Of a stretch of 64,000 bases of DNA, positions 11,702-22,869 are shown one piece after another (the stretch's first letter is position 1; the number at the start of each line of letters is the position of its first letter). Made by a program: the position numbers and the translations under genes. The notes under the pieces are model-generated. The model saw only the letters and a program-made list of their open reading frames with translations, was not told the origin of the DNA and ran no database searches. This DNA comes from Sordaria brevicollis (taxonomy: Eukaryota; Ascomycota; Sordariomycetes; Sordariales; Sordariaceae): the NCBI GenBank assembly GCA_033439795.1, contig JAUTDP010000005.1, positions 1,145,001 through 1,209,000 on the forward strand, given 5' to 3'.

Positions 11702-13386
11702 TTGCACATACTCGTCGGTTAGGTGTTGGTGCTATGGGTGGGTCCAGCCAACCTCCTCTCTTAGTCCCCTTCGAGAGTCGGGAGTTTTACCTATAACGCG
11801 CAAGCTCTGTAACGCTCTAAAACGCTCGCAATATAACAACTCTACCAAAATATATTCAAAAAATACGATAAAATATACAAATTACTCGTAAAGACTAGCT
11901 CTATTTAGTAATACTATTTTTTTATTGAAAAAAGGGTCGTAATATATTATTATAGTATTGAAAAGCCATAGGTAGCCCGTATACGCTACTATTTATACGA
12001 TAATTTCTAACTTAAACTTAAACTCCCTACCTTTATTTATTATATTAATACCTTTAAAATTATTAGAAGAATTATTTAATATAGTAATAATAACCCGTAT
12101 ATAACTAGTAAGCACTTCTAATTTTTTACCTATTACCGTTATAATTACTATAGCAACTTCCTCTTCCTCCTCTTTAGAATTTGTAATAACCTTCTCCTTC
12201 CCCTTTTTATTAAGATCCTTATAAGCTTCAAATCTATTTATAAATAATACCCTATATACCTTTAGTTTTATTAATATAGTAACTATAATAATTTCTTCTA
12301 GTCTCTCGAAGGGGGGGGGGGTAGTTTAGTAATATGCTAAACTATTCCTCGATTATATTATTAAAGGAGGGGGATAATTTAAAGGAATACTTATTAAAGT
12401 ATTTAACTTATTATATAATTTAATAAATATTATTATATTTAATTATAATATTAATTATAACTATATTTAGATTAACTTCGTAATTAGCTTATACGTTACT
12501 TTATATTATAATTTAGGCTTTAAATATTAAAAAGGAGGGTATATTCTTTATTATAATTAATATAATATCGATAATAATAAGACTTTCTTTATTATTAAGA
12601 TTGAAAATAACCCTTTTTATACGTACCTTATTCTTTACCGATAATACTTATTATTATATTAATTAGTAAAAAAACTATATTAAAATAATATAAGGGATAT
12701 AATTAATAAAAAATACTTTTATAATTCCTTTAATCTCCCCTACTTAAAAGGGAAATTTATCTATATTCTAAATATTCTCTTCCTTAATATTAAAGCTAAT
12801 ATAATGAAGTAGTTACGGTTAGTTATCTAAATTACAATATTAAAAACTTTATCCTCTTCTTCGGTTAGCGTAATTAAGCAATAGGCATTTATACTTATTA
12901 ATAATAATTTTTTATCCTTAATAAATATTACGTATTTTTTAATAATAATTTCGCTAACGTTAAAAAGTTCGCTAACGTTTTTATAAATAGTTTTTCCTTT
13001 ATTCTTAATTTTAATATTAATCTTTAACCTAGATATGGTCGCACGTATTACGGTGGCGGTTTAGCGTACTAAGAAATGGCGGGTAGCTTTCTCCGCTCGA
13101 ATTGTAACGTCGGGATTAAAAATAGGTATAATAAAATATATAATAGATAAATTTTAAAGAAACGAATAAAATGAGGGTATTTACAAAAAATTTAATAAAG
13201 GTTTAGTAAAATTTTAGTGGATTATTAATTTTGGAGCGTTATAGAGCTTGCGCGTTATAAGTAAAACTCCCGACTCTTAGAGGGACGAGGAGAGGAGGTT
13301 GGCTTGGCTGGAAGCGGGCCCCCAAAGGTAGGCCCCATACGGCCCATAGTCTGTGCAACCTAACCGACGAGTATATATTGTGCAAC
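11702..13386. mobile_element. DNA transposon 3 with long compound TIRs and RIP-degraded interior
   Basis: The two ends are inverted copies of each other. The strongest block is 11773-11817 versus ~13233-13278 (AGAGTCGGGAGTTTTAC, then ATAACGCGCAAGCTCT and AACGCTC). Outside it are matching blocks CCAACCTCCTCTC (~11748 and ~13297), TACTCGTCGGTTAGG (~11709 and ~13360) and TTGCACA at the extreme ends. The outer parts are GC-balanced and have diverged by small indels; the 1.4 kb interior is AT-rich and RIP-like. At 1.7 kb the element is the size of a small autonomous or a deleted transposon. I saw no transposase motif and no clear target duplication, so the superfamily is open. Confidence 0.65.
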
Positions 13387-13389
13387 ATT

Positions 13390-13797
13390 GGGCCTGTTTG
13401 GTTCAACTAGCAAAACGCGTTTTCCTATATAAATCCGACCCCTGTAAAGTAGTAAACTATATTTTGTAGTATTGCTGGGGTTTTACTATAGGTCGTTGGG
13501 GGTTATTTGTAGGAAGAGGTATCGCGCTAATGTATAGCCTTCGGAAGGCCGATAAAGGGAATTAGTGGGCCTATACAAGCGCATTTTGCTAATTTCTATC
13601 TTCACGCTTTTGAGAGGGAAGATAGCTGCCAATATAACGGCCGGCTAATCAATCCCCAGTTAAAATAACGCGTCCCCCGGCTACCACCTCGCCCCCATTT
13701 AGCTACAATACTTTTCTAGCTGCATTTTAGCCTTTATACCCTCCTCCATAGGGGGCAAGTAGTAAAATGCAAAATGCTGGTTGAACCGAACGGGCCC
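13390..13797. mobile_element. MITE, 408 bp, TIRs of about 23 bp, ATT target duplication
   Basis: GGGCCTGTTTGGTTCAACTA at the left end matches, inverted, the right end (GGTTGAACCGAACGGGCCC) with a few transition differences. ATT stands immediately before (13387-13389) and after (13798-13800) the element. There is no coding capacity. The GGGCC(T/C)GTTTGGTT-type end and 3 bp duplication resemble PIF/Harbinger-derived MITEs, a comparison from memory of that family. Subterminal AGTAGTAAA-like motifs occur near both ends. Composition is near normal, so RIP has hardly touched it. Confidence 0.75.
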
Positions 13798-13800
13798 ATT

Positions 13801-14468
13801 GTTTTACCGAACGAAGCGCGGTGTTTGGTGGTTTTGCGCTTTGACAGCGCTGGAAAAGCAACGGCCCAGCAAGGGAATGTCGTCGGAGGTCGAACGGGCC
13901 GTTCGGGACTGGCGCACGGCCCGCGTTACTCTATCGCTTGCCGTGGCCAGGACTGGCCGGTCATTGGCTGAGCATTGCAAAGTGATTTTGCTCTCGCTTG
14001 AAATTCGACTGAAATTGGAATGGGAAAGCCGGAGAGAAAGAGGTTTAGCTGGGAAAAACGCGGATGAGAGCGCGGGGTTAACAGGGAAATGCGCTGAAGA
14101 AAAACTAGGTCACCGGCGTTTTCTTGTTAAGCACTGTGCTGACTGCGAGCAATTCTTGTGTAACGAACAATCATCGCGTTATCGATCGGACGGATGAAAA
14201 GTTCATAATTGGATGAATACGCGAAGCAAAGCGATCAAAGCAACGTTAGAAAAAAAAAGGGACTTTGAATTGAGTGAACCGAAAACTGCAAGAACGCTTC
14301 TCAGCTGTCTTCATTGCATACCTCTACGTATAGGACAAGCGGGGTAGAGTTCCCGTCAAGCGATTCCCGCAGAAGGCGCGATACAATACCTACGTAGCAT
14401 TGTGCTGCAGGAACATAAATTTCCCGGAGCAACTGCCAGGCACCGCACTGCACTTGCACTGTTCATCC
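13801..14468. other. GC-balanced spacer, no confident gene
   Basis: One open plus-strand frame (13781-14197) starts inside the MITE and is unlikely to be a gene in that form. No domain is recognisable. It is probably host sequence continuing from before the MITE and element 3. Confidence 0.4.
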
Positions 14469-14838
14469 AGCCCGCTAGGGCGACTGTATAATCCGCTAAG
14501 GCGACTGTGTTGCTTCCCAAAGGTCTGTCTCGCCAAAGGCTAGGTTAGTATTAGGGTTAGGTTAGCGGTTAGGGTTAGTTAGGGTTAGTTAGGGTTAGTT
14601 CCGGGGGTGTAGGGGGCCGGCGAGAGGCCCCCGCGTATGAATAAGAAAAAAAGTGTTCGAAAAGACGTGGTTTTGAGCCTTCGTTGTTGTTGTTCAAGAT
14701 GATGATTTTCGTGGAGGTTTGGAGCGCTCAAAGCCCTAGTGATGCGAGCGTTGCCCTGGTCTTGGCTGCTCTCTGGCAGCGAATTTGTATGGCCCCACAC
14801 AGTCGCCTCAGCGGATTACACAGTCGCCCTAGCGGGCT
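14469..14838. mobile_element. Short inverted-repeat element (about 370 bp) containing telomere-like repeats
   Basis: AGCCCGCTAGGGCGACTGT at 14469 and the following ATCCGCTAAGGCGACTGTGT are matched in inverted order at ~14798-14838, giving ~43 bp inverted ends with only transition differences. Each arm holds an internal tandem pair of the motif (CGCT.AGGCGACTGT). The interior contains TTAGGG-like repeats (14541-14600) and a GC hairpin (14612-14632). No clear target duplication was found, so whether it is a MITE or another kind of palindromic unit is open. Confidence 0.6.
14541..14600 (+). repeat. Telomere-like TTAGGG / TTAGTTAGGG repeats
   Basis: TTAGGG units are mixed with irregular GGTTAG units, ending in three exact copies of the decamer AGGGTTAGTT (14571-14600). 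TTAGGG is the usual telomere unit of filamentous ascomycetes. The array is internal and short, and it lies inside the inverted-repeat element. Confidence 0.8.
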
Positions 14839-15439
14839 CGTATCCCCTTCTGACCCCTTCGGTCCCGTCTTTCCTTCCTCGCTGTCCACAACAGTGGGTG
14901 TCTGGGTGAGACAGCGGGCAAGAACGACCAAAGACCGAAAGACTCGAGATGCCGCGCTATCCATCAGTTGAACCCATTCTGATTACGCGACACAAAGGCG
15001 ACGGGCAACTCAGAGGCTCTGGCCTTTTCTCCGAGCAAACTGAGGGGAGTTGAACCAATCTCCTTGAGATTACCTCTACGCCACGTGAAGCCGCGTACGA
15101 CACCCAACACGTGGAAGACTTGACAGGCCAGGTTCTGTACTTGCAGGGCGTGGGCCATTCCAGCTTTGAGACATTTTGAGTTGAGCCCTTTGACAGGGCC
15201 AGAGCAGCGCCAAACCTCGTCACCGTCCCACCTAAACTGCCCCCGTCTCGGTCCCAACCAGATTCCTAACTTCAGTCCCTAGAAGCTAAGATGACCACAA
15301 GCAACGCCATATAACGTAGGTAGCGGTACCGCATCTACTTATTCGATTTGGTTTTATCCTTCCCTCTTATAGTATGGTATAACTGGCGGGTTATATATAG
15401 TAGTGTTTTTTCAACGTGGCTATATAAGGTGGTCTAATT
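14839..15439. other. Spacer grading from GC-balanced to AT-rich
   Basis: Two minus-strand frames of 88-97 codons overlap at 14957-15257 in different frames without a recognisable domain. From about 15300 the composition falls towards the AT-rich block. Nothing further can be supported. Confidence 0.4.
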
Positions 15440-18172
15440 AGTGCTGAAATGGGGAAGAAAAACAACCCCAAACAACCACTACCACTACAACAACTAGGAA
15501 AGGAGCTATATTAAATACTTCTAATAAGGCCAAAAGAGTAAAGGGAGGAGTTAATCTATAGGGGAGAAGGGAATAACTTGATAGTAGGAATATCTTTTTA
15601 GACTTAGCTATATCTTTTCTTTTACCTATTATAGAGGTAGGGTTGGGAAGTTTTAAAGATTTAATTAAGGGGCTAATTTTTACTAAATTGAAGAAGGTTC
15701 TTTTTCTCAAAGATTGAATGAAGTTTAATTATTATTCTAGTAAAAAAAATTACTTGACTTTCCTTTTTTTCTTTCTAATTACCCTTCTTTCCTTTTATTC
15801 CTTTAGAACTTTCCTTCTTACTATATAAAAGTCCGAAATTTATTTTATAGCCTCCTTTCTTAATTTGCTTAATATATTACTATTATATTTCCTTCAAAAT
15901 AGTTTATTATAATATACTTCTATCCTATATTTCTTTTTTCAAATTATAATTAGGAAAAATCCCTAAAAGAATTCCTCTCGAATAAAAAATTACGAAAAAT
16001 TTCCGAAAAAAATCGGAAAAAATTTATTATTTAATTATATACCCTTATATTTATTTATCCGCTCTATTTTAAACTTCCCTTTAAATCTATTTACTAATCC
16101 TATAAAGTTAGATTTATTAATAATTATTTTAATCCTTCTTAGCCGATTTCTTCTTTTTCTACCTTTTTAATTTTTTAAATTCTTTCTCCTGTCTCTTTCT
16201 CTCTCTTTGAGCCAATTTTCGCTTTATTTTCTGCCTATTTTCTTCTTAACTAATCTTCTTCTTATTTTAGGCTATTAGTATAGTAATATATCCTATATTT
16301 TAAATATAATTTATAAATATAATATATTAGGATAATATTAAAGTATATTTAATATCGAGGGTTATACTACTAAATTTATAAAATTTATCGGTAAGCGGGA
16401 ATTAATTGTTTACGTTAAATTTATTAGGTAAAACGAAATTATTAATTATAACGATTTTTCTTCCCCTATAATTATTAATATTAATTACTAATATTTATTA
16501 TTCTTCTATACGCTTCCTCTTCGCTTTGGGAATTAGCGGTAATAATTATTTCTTTTTAATAGGAGACGCCGGAATATTATTACAATCTCTTTTTAATTGT
16601 ATATTAATAATTATTAAAGAAGTATTATTAGTAAGATTACTATTGGGCAAAGCAATTCTAATTTTAGGGAGGGATTAAATAATAAATCTTTATTTAAGAA
16701 GACGGGGAAAATAGGGGAGATTAATAAATTTTTATACTAATTAATACTTAACTATTTTAATAAGTCGATATTCGTTTGGATAACCTTTTTAATATATTAA
16801 ATTCGTAAAGAATTTAAACTAGGGACTAAATTCTTCTTTTCCGTTTTTCTTTTTTATAATTATATAAATTAATTATCTTTAATTTTTCGAAAGTAAATTC
16901 TTTCTTATTTACTACGTTAAGAGGGCGTTATATATTATTCTTATTTATTACCGAATTACAATATTTTTAAATTATTTTATACTAGGGATTTAATTATATT
17001 TTTATTATTATTTACTTTATTCTTATAATTTAATTATTATAGACCTTTAAGGTAATTTATTAATAGGTTTACTTCGACGTTTAATTTTAATAAAGAAATT
17101 TCATGCGGCTTTTAAAACCTAAAGGCTATAAATTTAAGTTCTCTATTATATTAGGAATACTATATTAAATTACTTTTAATTATTAAAAATATTAGGAATT
17201 CGATCTTTTATTAATATTAAAAAAATATAAATTTCAATTATAAATATTTTATAAGCCTTTATAACTTTCCGCTCGCGCTATTAATTATAGAAATTATTAT
17301 AGAAAAATTATAATATTTCTCCTTAATCAAAAATTATAAAAATAAAACAATTATTAATTATAATAGGGAAATATTAATATTATATTAGCTTTAAATTATT
17401 TCGAATATTAATATTTTTAATATAAAATTTATTACGTTTAATAATAATAACCGGATTTATTAAAATATAAATTTAATTATTATATTTTTATAATATTTAA
17501 TATAAATTAATATAAATTATTTTTCCTTTCCTATTAATTCCGGGTATTCGTTAAGTAAAATAGTAGTCCCTTGGGCGGAGCCGGATATGCCCAATGGAGA
17601 CAATGAAACGCCAATTCTATTCTCTTCTTCTTTATAAACCTTTATTTACTTCGTATATCTTATTTCTTTACTCTCTTTTAAATTAATTTTTCAAGTAAAA
17701 ATCTTTATTTATATAAATTTTTTATTTCTTTATTTCCTTTATTCAACAACTATTCGGGCGGTTTTCCTTTTTATTTATATATTATTACTAATATATTCAT
17801 TTATTTATTTCTTTCTTTACTTTATTTCTTTCATTTATTTATATTAATTTATGTACTTATCCTTTTATTTTTTTATTGAATAAATTAGTTAGTCATTTAT
17901 TTTCTTGTTTATTTGTTCGTTTTTTTAATTATTTATTAAATTACTTTTTTATTGAATTATTTATATATGATGTTTTCCTTCAATTCTACCTTTCCCCCTT
18001 TCTTTTATTTTTCCTTTTTATTTCCTTTTTATATTTATTCTCCTTATTTTTTAAATTTTTTAAACACTTTTCTTTTATTTTTAAATATTATTTTCTTTTC
18101 TTCTTCTTCTTTTTATCCTTTTGTTTTTTTTTTCTCCCGCTTTCTATTTCCCTTCTTTGAAACTTACTTCCC
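15440..18172. other. AT-rich block, unassigned, probably degraded transposon
   Basis: About 2.7 kb of RIP-like sequence. Some codon-like plus-strand stretches occur around 16350-17050. A short GC-richer patch at ~17570-17625 (GGGCGGAGCCGGATATGCCC) interrupts it. Poly-T-rich low-complexity sequence fills 17640-18170, and the open frames there (17876-18320) are artefacts of that composition. I see no LTR, TIR or catalytic motif. Confidence 0.4.
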
Positions 18173-18580
18173 TTTATTTATTATTTATTATTTATTATTT
18201 ATTATTTATTATTTATTATTTATTATTTATTATTTATCATTTATTATTTATTATTTATTATTTATTATTTATTATTTATTATTTATTATATATTATTTAT
18301 TATTAATTATTTATTATTAATTATTTATTATTTATTATTAATTATTTATTATTTATTATTTATTATTTATTATTTATTATTTATTATTTATTATTTATTA
18401 TTTATTATTTATTATTTATTATTTATTATTTATTATTTATTATTTATTATTTATTATTTATTATTTATTATTTATTATTTATTATTTATTATTTATTATT
18501 TATTATTTATTATTTATTATTTATTATTTATTATTTATTATTTATTATTTATTATTTATTATTTATTTTTTATTATTTAT
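18173..18580 (+). repeat. Heptamer microsatellite (TTTATTA)n, about 400 bp
   Basis: Continuous copies of the 7-base unit TTTATTA, roughly 55 of them. A few units are interrupted (for example TTTATCA near 18235 and TATTAATTA variants at 18296-18345). It is long and highly regular, so recent slippage expansion is likely. Confidence 0.95.
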
Positions 18581-19379
18581 GATTATTATTGTTATTTTTT
18601 TCATTATTATAATAATTATTATTATTATCATTACCTTTACCCCTACTACCTCTTAGCGTTTTTTAGAATTATTTTATTTAATTTTTTTCGAATTTTTCTT
18701 CGATTCTTTTTCGATTTTTTTTCTTCTACCTATCCATCAGATTTTTTCAAAGTCATTTTTCTCCCTCTACAGGGGGTATAGAAATTCCTAAGGGGGTGCA
18801 TTTTACTCGCCTTCTTCTGCTCTATATATTAGTACCCCCTTTCCTATCGGGGTTAGGGTTATAGCCTTAGGAAAAAACTTAGTAATTTTTCGAAATTTTT
18901 CTAGAAATTTTTTTTTCTCTCAAGTCCACTAACAATTTTTGGTCGCGGTCCCGTGACCTACACTAACAATTTCCCGTGCCAAACTCGTCCCGCGAAAGCG
19001 ATACATCCTTTTTCCAATCTTCTTTCTCATTTTGCTCAACAACCGCTCGTCGGAATTTGATACAACCAGCACCATTCTATCCGGAATAATTAGACCAATA
19101 CAACGGTACCTCTTTTGTATCTGCGACGTTGAATTTAAAGGGTGCATCGCCCTTTCAATGGCATTTCGTTGAAAAAAGCTCGGGCCTCGACTTCAGCTGA
19201 ACTTAGAATGCCCCGATTAGGCATGTGGGGACTTTAGCTGTCGGAAAACCTAGTATTACATCTATTGAATGCAAGGATTATAGGTGGTATTGTAACTTCT
19301 AATTAGCTCTGAACGACTCTAACATTACAATTGTAACTCTGTACGTTAGTCCCAAATTAAGGGAATAACTTTATTTAAG
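18581..19379. other. Less mutated island beside the microsatellite, with a 72-codon orphan ORF
   Basis: From about 18720 to 19330 the sequence regains CA/TG dinucleotides and mixed composition. A minus-strand open frame, 19147-18929 (MHPLNSTSQIQKRYRC...), has natural-looking amino-acid use (IIPDRMVLVVSNSDERLLSK) with a basic middle. It has no signal peptide and no family I recognise. It could be a small gene, an exon or a transposon end. The island also has one TTAGGG-like unit at ~18853. Confidence 0.35.
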
Positions 19380-20235
19380 GGTAGCTTTAAGAAGACGTAA
19401 TACTTTAATTTATAAATTTATATATAGACTTTTAAACTCCTTCGTTTAATAGGGATTAACTCATTAAAAACTCTTTAGACCTCTTTAAATCAATTTATTT
19501 AATTACTTTAATAGACCTTTTATTACCCTAATAATATTTTTAATAATTAATAATCTAAATAACGCCTCTATTTCGTTATAAAATTTAAAAATATTATTAC
19601 TCCTTTTATATTTTTACTATATTTCTACATACTAAAAAGGAAAAATTGTTTTAGAACCGGAAACGCCGATTTCTAGTCGAAGAGCGCTCTAAAACGAAAA
19701 CCGATAACGGGAATCGACTTAGGAGGGTTTTTTACGTCCTTCGCGATATCTTACGACGTATATAACGATAGCGTTAAACCGTCGTTACTAATAATAATTA
19801 ATAGCGGTGCTTATAAATTCGAAAATAGCGTTTATAACCCGTTCGTAGGAATTTTAATTTATAACGACCCCGAAGCCGTATTTACTATAAAGAATTCGGA
19901 GAAACCGTTAAATAACGACGAAATTATAAAGAAATTTATCGTTAAAGTGAATAAATTTATAAATTATAACATTATTTCGCCTAAGGACCGCTATTAAATT
20001 CGTAAACTATTTACCAAATTTGTATTAACCTTCGTAAAGAAAAATAGGGCGATACGCCCTAAGGTTAATAAAGTTAATATTAATTAAATTATTATTTAGA
20101 AAGATTTCAACGATTTAAAGAAAACGATTTTATAAAAATTATAGAAGAATATTAAAGAAACGCCGAAAATATAAGTTAGAATTATAAAGAACGCCCTTTT
20201 TAAAACCGGATCTATTTTTTAATATATTATAATTA

Positions 20236-20254
20236 CCCCCCCCCCCCCCCCCCC
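20236..20254. repeat. Homopolymer run of 19 C
   Basis: Uninterrupted C tract inside the LINE ORF1 remnant; slippage or assembly-sensitive. Confidence 0.9.
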
Positions 20255-20621
20255 GAAAACCCTTTCCGTTAATTATAACCGTACCCTTTTAATCCGAAGC
20301 GTTATAATCGATATTTAATATTTGAAATAAACGAATAAAGAAACGAAAATTTAAATCGAAAAGGAATTTCGCGATTTAAAACCCGGTAATATAATATATA
20401 ACGCTATTAAATTATAAATAATTGGAAATTATAAAATTATATTCGATAATATTATATATATATAATATTAATAATATTAAATTTAAATTAAAAAGGTCTT
20501 TGGTAATAAAGCGTTTATATTATTAAATATTATTATATTAATTACTAAAGGCTTCCCCTAAACGAATATCGCTAAATATATTAAAATAAAAAAAATTACT
20601 TATTTAATATAATAAAAGAAC

Positions 20622-20626
20622 CCCGA
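20622..20626. repeat. Target site duplication of gypsy A (left)
   Basis: CCCGA directly before the 5' LTR, repeated at 28937-28941 directly after the 3' LTR. Confidence 0.85.
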
Positions 20627-20933
20627 TGTCACAAGCCTAGCCGTAACTGCACGTAATTAGTATATTACTATTACGTACTTGTACTCGTATAGTAGTCGCT
20701 TCCTAAGACGTACTAACATATTCGGGATGGTCCCGCCCGTACGGGACATTACATTACTACTCACCGCCTACACGGTTAGGGTCACTTAACCGCGCGTGAT
20801 TAGCGCGTTCCCGTCGCGCCCTATAAAGGGCGGGCTTCCTACGTATACTTTCTTCCTTTTCCTTTTTCTTCTTCTATATAATTATATATATTTATATTTA
20901 CTATTTACTTTTATATTAATTATCCTTATTATA
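20627..20933 (+). repeat. 5' LTR of gypsy A (307 bp)
   Basis: Starts TGTCAC and ends in a TA that corresponds to the CA of canonical LTRs after RIP. It aligns end to end with 28630-28936 and differs mainly by transitions. It contains GCGCGTGATTAGCGCG, a TATAAAGGGCGGGC promoter-like box at ~20822, and a pyrimidine-rich stretch after it. Confidence 0.9.
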
Positions 20934-21119
20934 ATTAATTATACTTTTAAAATAATACGTTTATATATAATTTAAAATAAATCGTTTACTTCCTACTCGC
21001 CGTATACGAATTGTCGAATTAGCGTATTTCCTTTATTATTAATCCCTTTATTTAATTAAATAAAGGAAGGTTATTATATTTAATAAATAAGAAAATTTAT
21101 AATAATTAAACGATTTAAA

Positions 21120-22740
21120 TTATAACGTTTTTTATATTTTATAATAGCGATAGCGACTTTATGATTTTTTTCCCTAATAATATATTAAATATTCTCTCTA
21201 ATATTCCGGTTTTTAATATTAATAACTTTATTAATTTTAATAACGCCGCTATTTTAAAAACTTTATATAATATTATTAATAATAATAATAATTTAATCCC
21301 CGATGTTAATATTATTTACGCCGCCCTCTACGAATTTACTTCCGACGAAAATATTAAAAAGATCTTCGTAAATTTCGGTAACGACGAAAAGCCCCGCTTT
21401 ATTCTTTATAATTATTTCGACCACGCTTTTTTAAATATTAAAAAAACCGCTTTTGAATTTATTATTTAATTATTCGGCCGCGTTTATTAACGCTTTTACG
21501 ATAATTATATATTTATCCGCGATTAGAATAATAATTTTACTAATTAATTCGACGTAATCTTTATTAATTTTAGAAATTTTTAAACGTCGTACGCCACTCT
21601 TTAAAAGGAATATTCCGACTTTAAGACCTAATATAATAAATTTAGTATTTAAACCGCTATTATATCTTTTAACCCCGGTAACCCTAACCCCGCCGCTCCG
21701 GGTATTAATAATACTTATAAATAAACGGTCGCTAACCCTTCCGTTTTTACTAATTTTAAAAAAGACCCCGCTAAACGTATTTGTATCTTCCGCTCTTAAC
21801 GTATAATTATTTAGATTTAATAAATTTACGACCCGATACTATTTTAAAACGAACGTTAAAAAATTCTATATATAATTATATTATTCGGCTCCGATTTTAA
21901 ATCCGGTATTAATAATTTTATCGAGATTATTATGATTAAAAATAATAAAGATATTTAGGAATAGAAAATAGGTACTAAAATTATTAATATTAAGTAAGAT
22001 ATTTAATATTATTTTATTAAATTTTATTAACTTAATAAAAATTTTACTAATTTCGAAATAGAATTAATATTGTTAATAATTATTTATAATTTAATTAAGG
22101 CCTAAAAGGTTAAATATTTAAAGAATAAAATCTTTAAACGTATTTATAACGTTAACGTTTATTATAAACCCCTTATTAATAATATTTAGGATAAATAATT
22201 GGAAATATATTATGAAATTACTTATATTTAGGATAATACCGATTATTACACCCGTATAATTTATAATATTTTTAGTAATATATTTAATAATAACGTTAAT
22301 ATTAATTCTGGTAATAATTTTAATTCCGCCGTTAATAATTCTAATTCTATTTCTAACCCTAATAATTGTATTATTAATTAAAGTGGTAATAAAATGGATT
22401 TCGACGCTATTAACTTTATTAATATTATTTACCCCGATATATTAAATTAGTATATACGTAACGGCCTTTACCGTTACTACGGCCAATTTAGCTACTTAAT
22501 TAAAAATTACCTTTATTCTATTAATTATAATCTTTAAGGCCCTATTAATAAAAATAACCGTTATAACGGCAATTATAATCGTAGTAAAAATAAAAATAAT
22601 AATAATAATAATATTATTAACGTTCGTAATATTAATACCCCTACTACTAACCCCCTTACTTTCGTTATTAACCCGGCTCTTATTTAGTTTATTAAATAGG
22701 TTATTAGCGGCGAATATTATAACGATTAAAGAAATATTTA
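21120..22740 (+). pseudogene. Gag remnant of gypsy A
   Basis: Plus-strand coding remnant downstream of the 5' LTR. A 102-codon open piece survives at 21161-21469, asparagine- and isoleucine-rich as expected after C-to-T change, and continues with frequent TAA/TAG. The length is typical for a fungal gypsy gag. No intact zinc knuckle is readable. It would package the element's RNA in virus-like particles. Confidence 0.55.
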
Positions 22741-22869
22741 ACTTTTATATATAATCGTATATAAAGGTTTAAATTAATATTATTAAAGAAGTAAATTTCA
22801 AATTATAGGTCAAAGGATTTAGAAGAAATACGAATTTAATTTTTAAATAATTCCGTATTTTCAAATTTA

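Larger units (their letters stand above)
19750..20626 (+). pseudogene. LINE ORF1 (gag-like) remnant, 5' part
   Basis: Plus-strand codon-like sequence with a hydrophilic, lysine-rich stretch (FIVKVNKFINYN, then KDRYQIRKLF around 19940-20010), broken by TAA/TAG and by a run of 19 C at 20236-20254 that reads as a proline tract. It stops abruptly at the gypsy A insertion and presumably continues at 28942, where Cys-poor, Tyr-rich sequence may be the mutated zinc-knuckle part. ORF1 of Tad1-type LINEs binds RNA; here that role is inferred from position only. Confidence 0.45.

Noticed and set aside
13781..14197. 138-codon plus-strand ORF as a host gene
   Set aside because: It starts within the MITE terminus, has no domain and overlaps another open frame.
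14541..14600. Chromosome end (true telomere)
   Set aside because: The array is only 60 bp, irregular and internal, with ordinary sequence on both sides.
17876..18320. Plus-strand open frames of 60-120 codons (Phe/Tyr/Ile-rich)
   Set aside because: They are translations of poly-T-rich sequence and of the heptamer array; no protein gene is implied.
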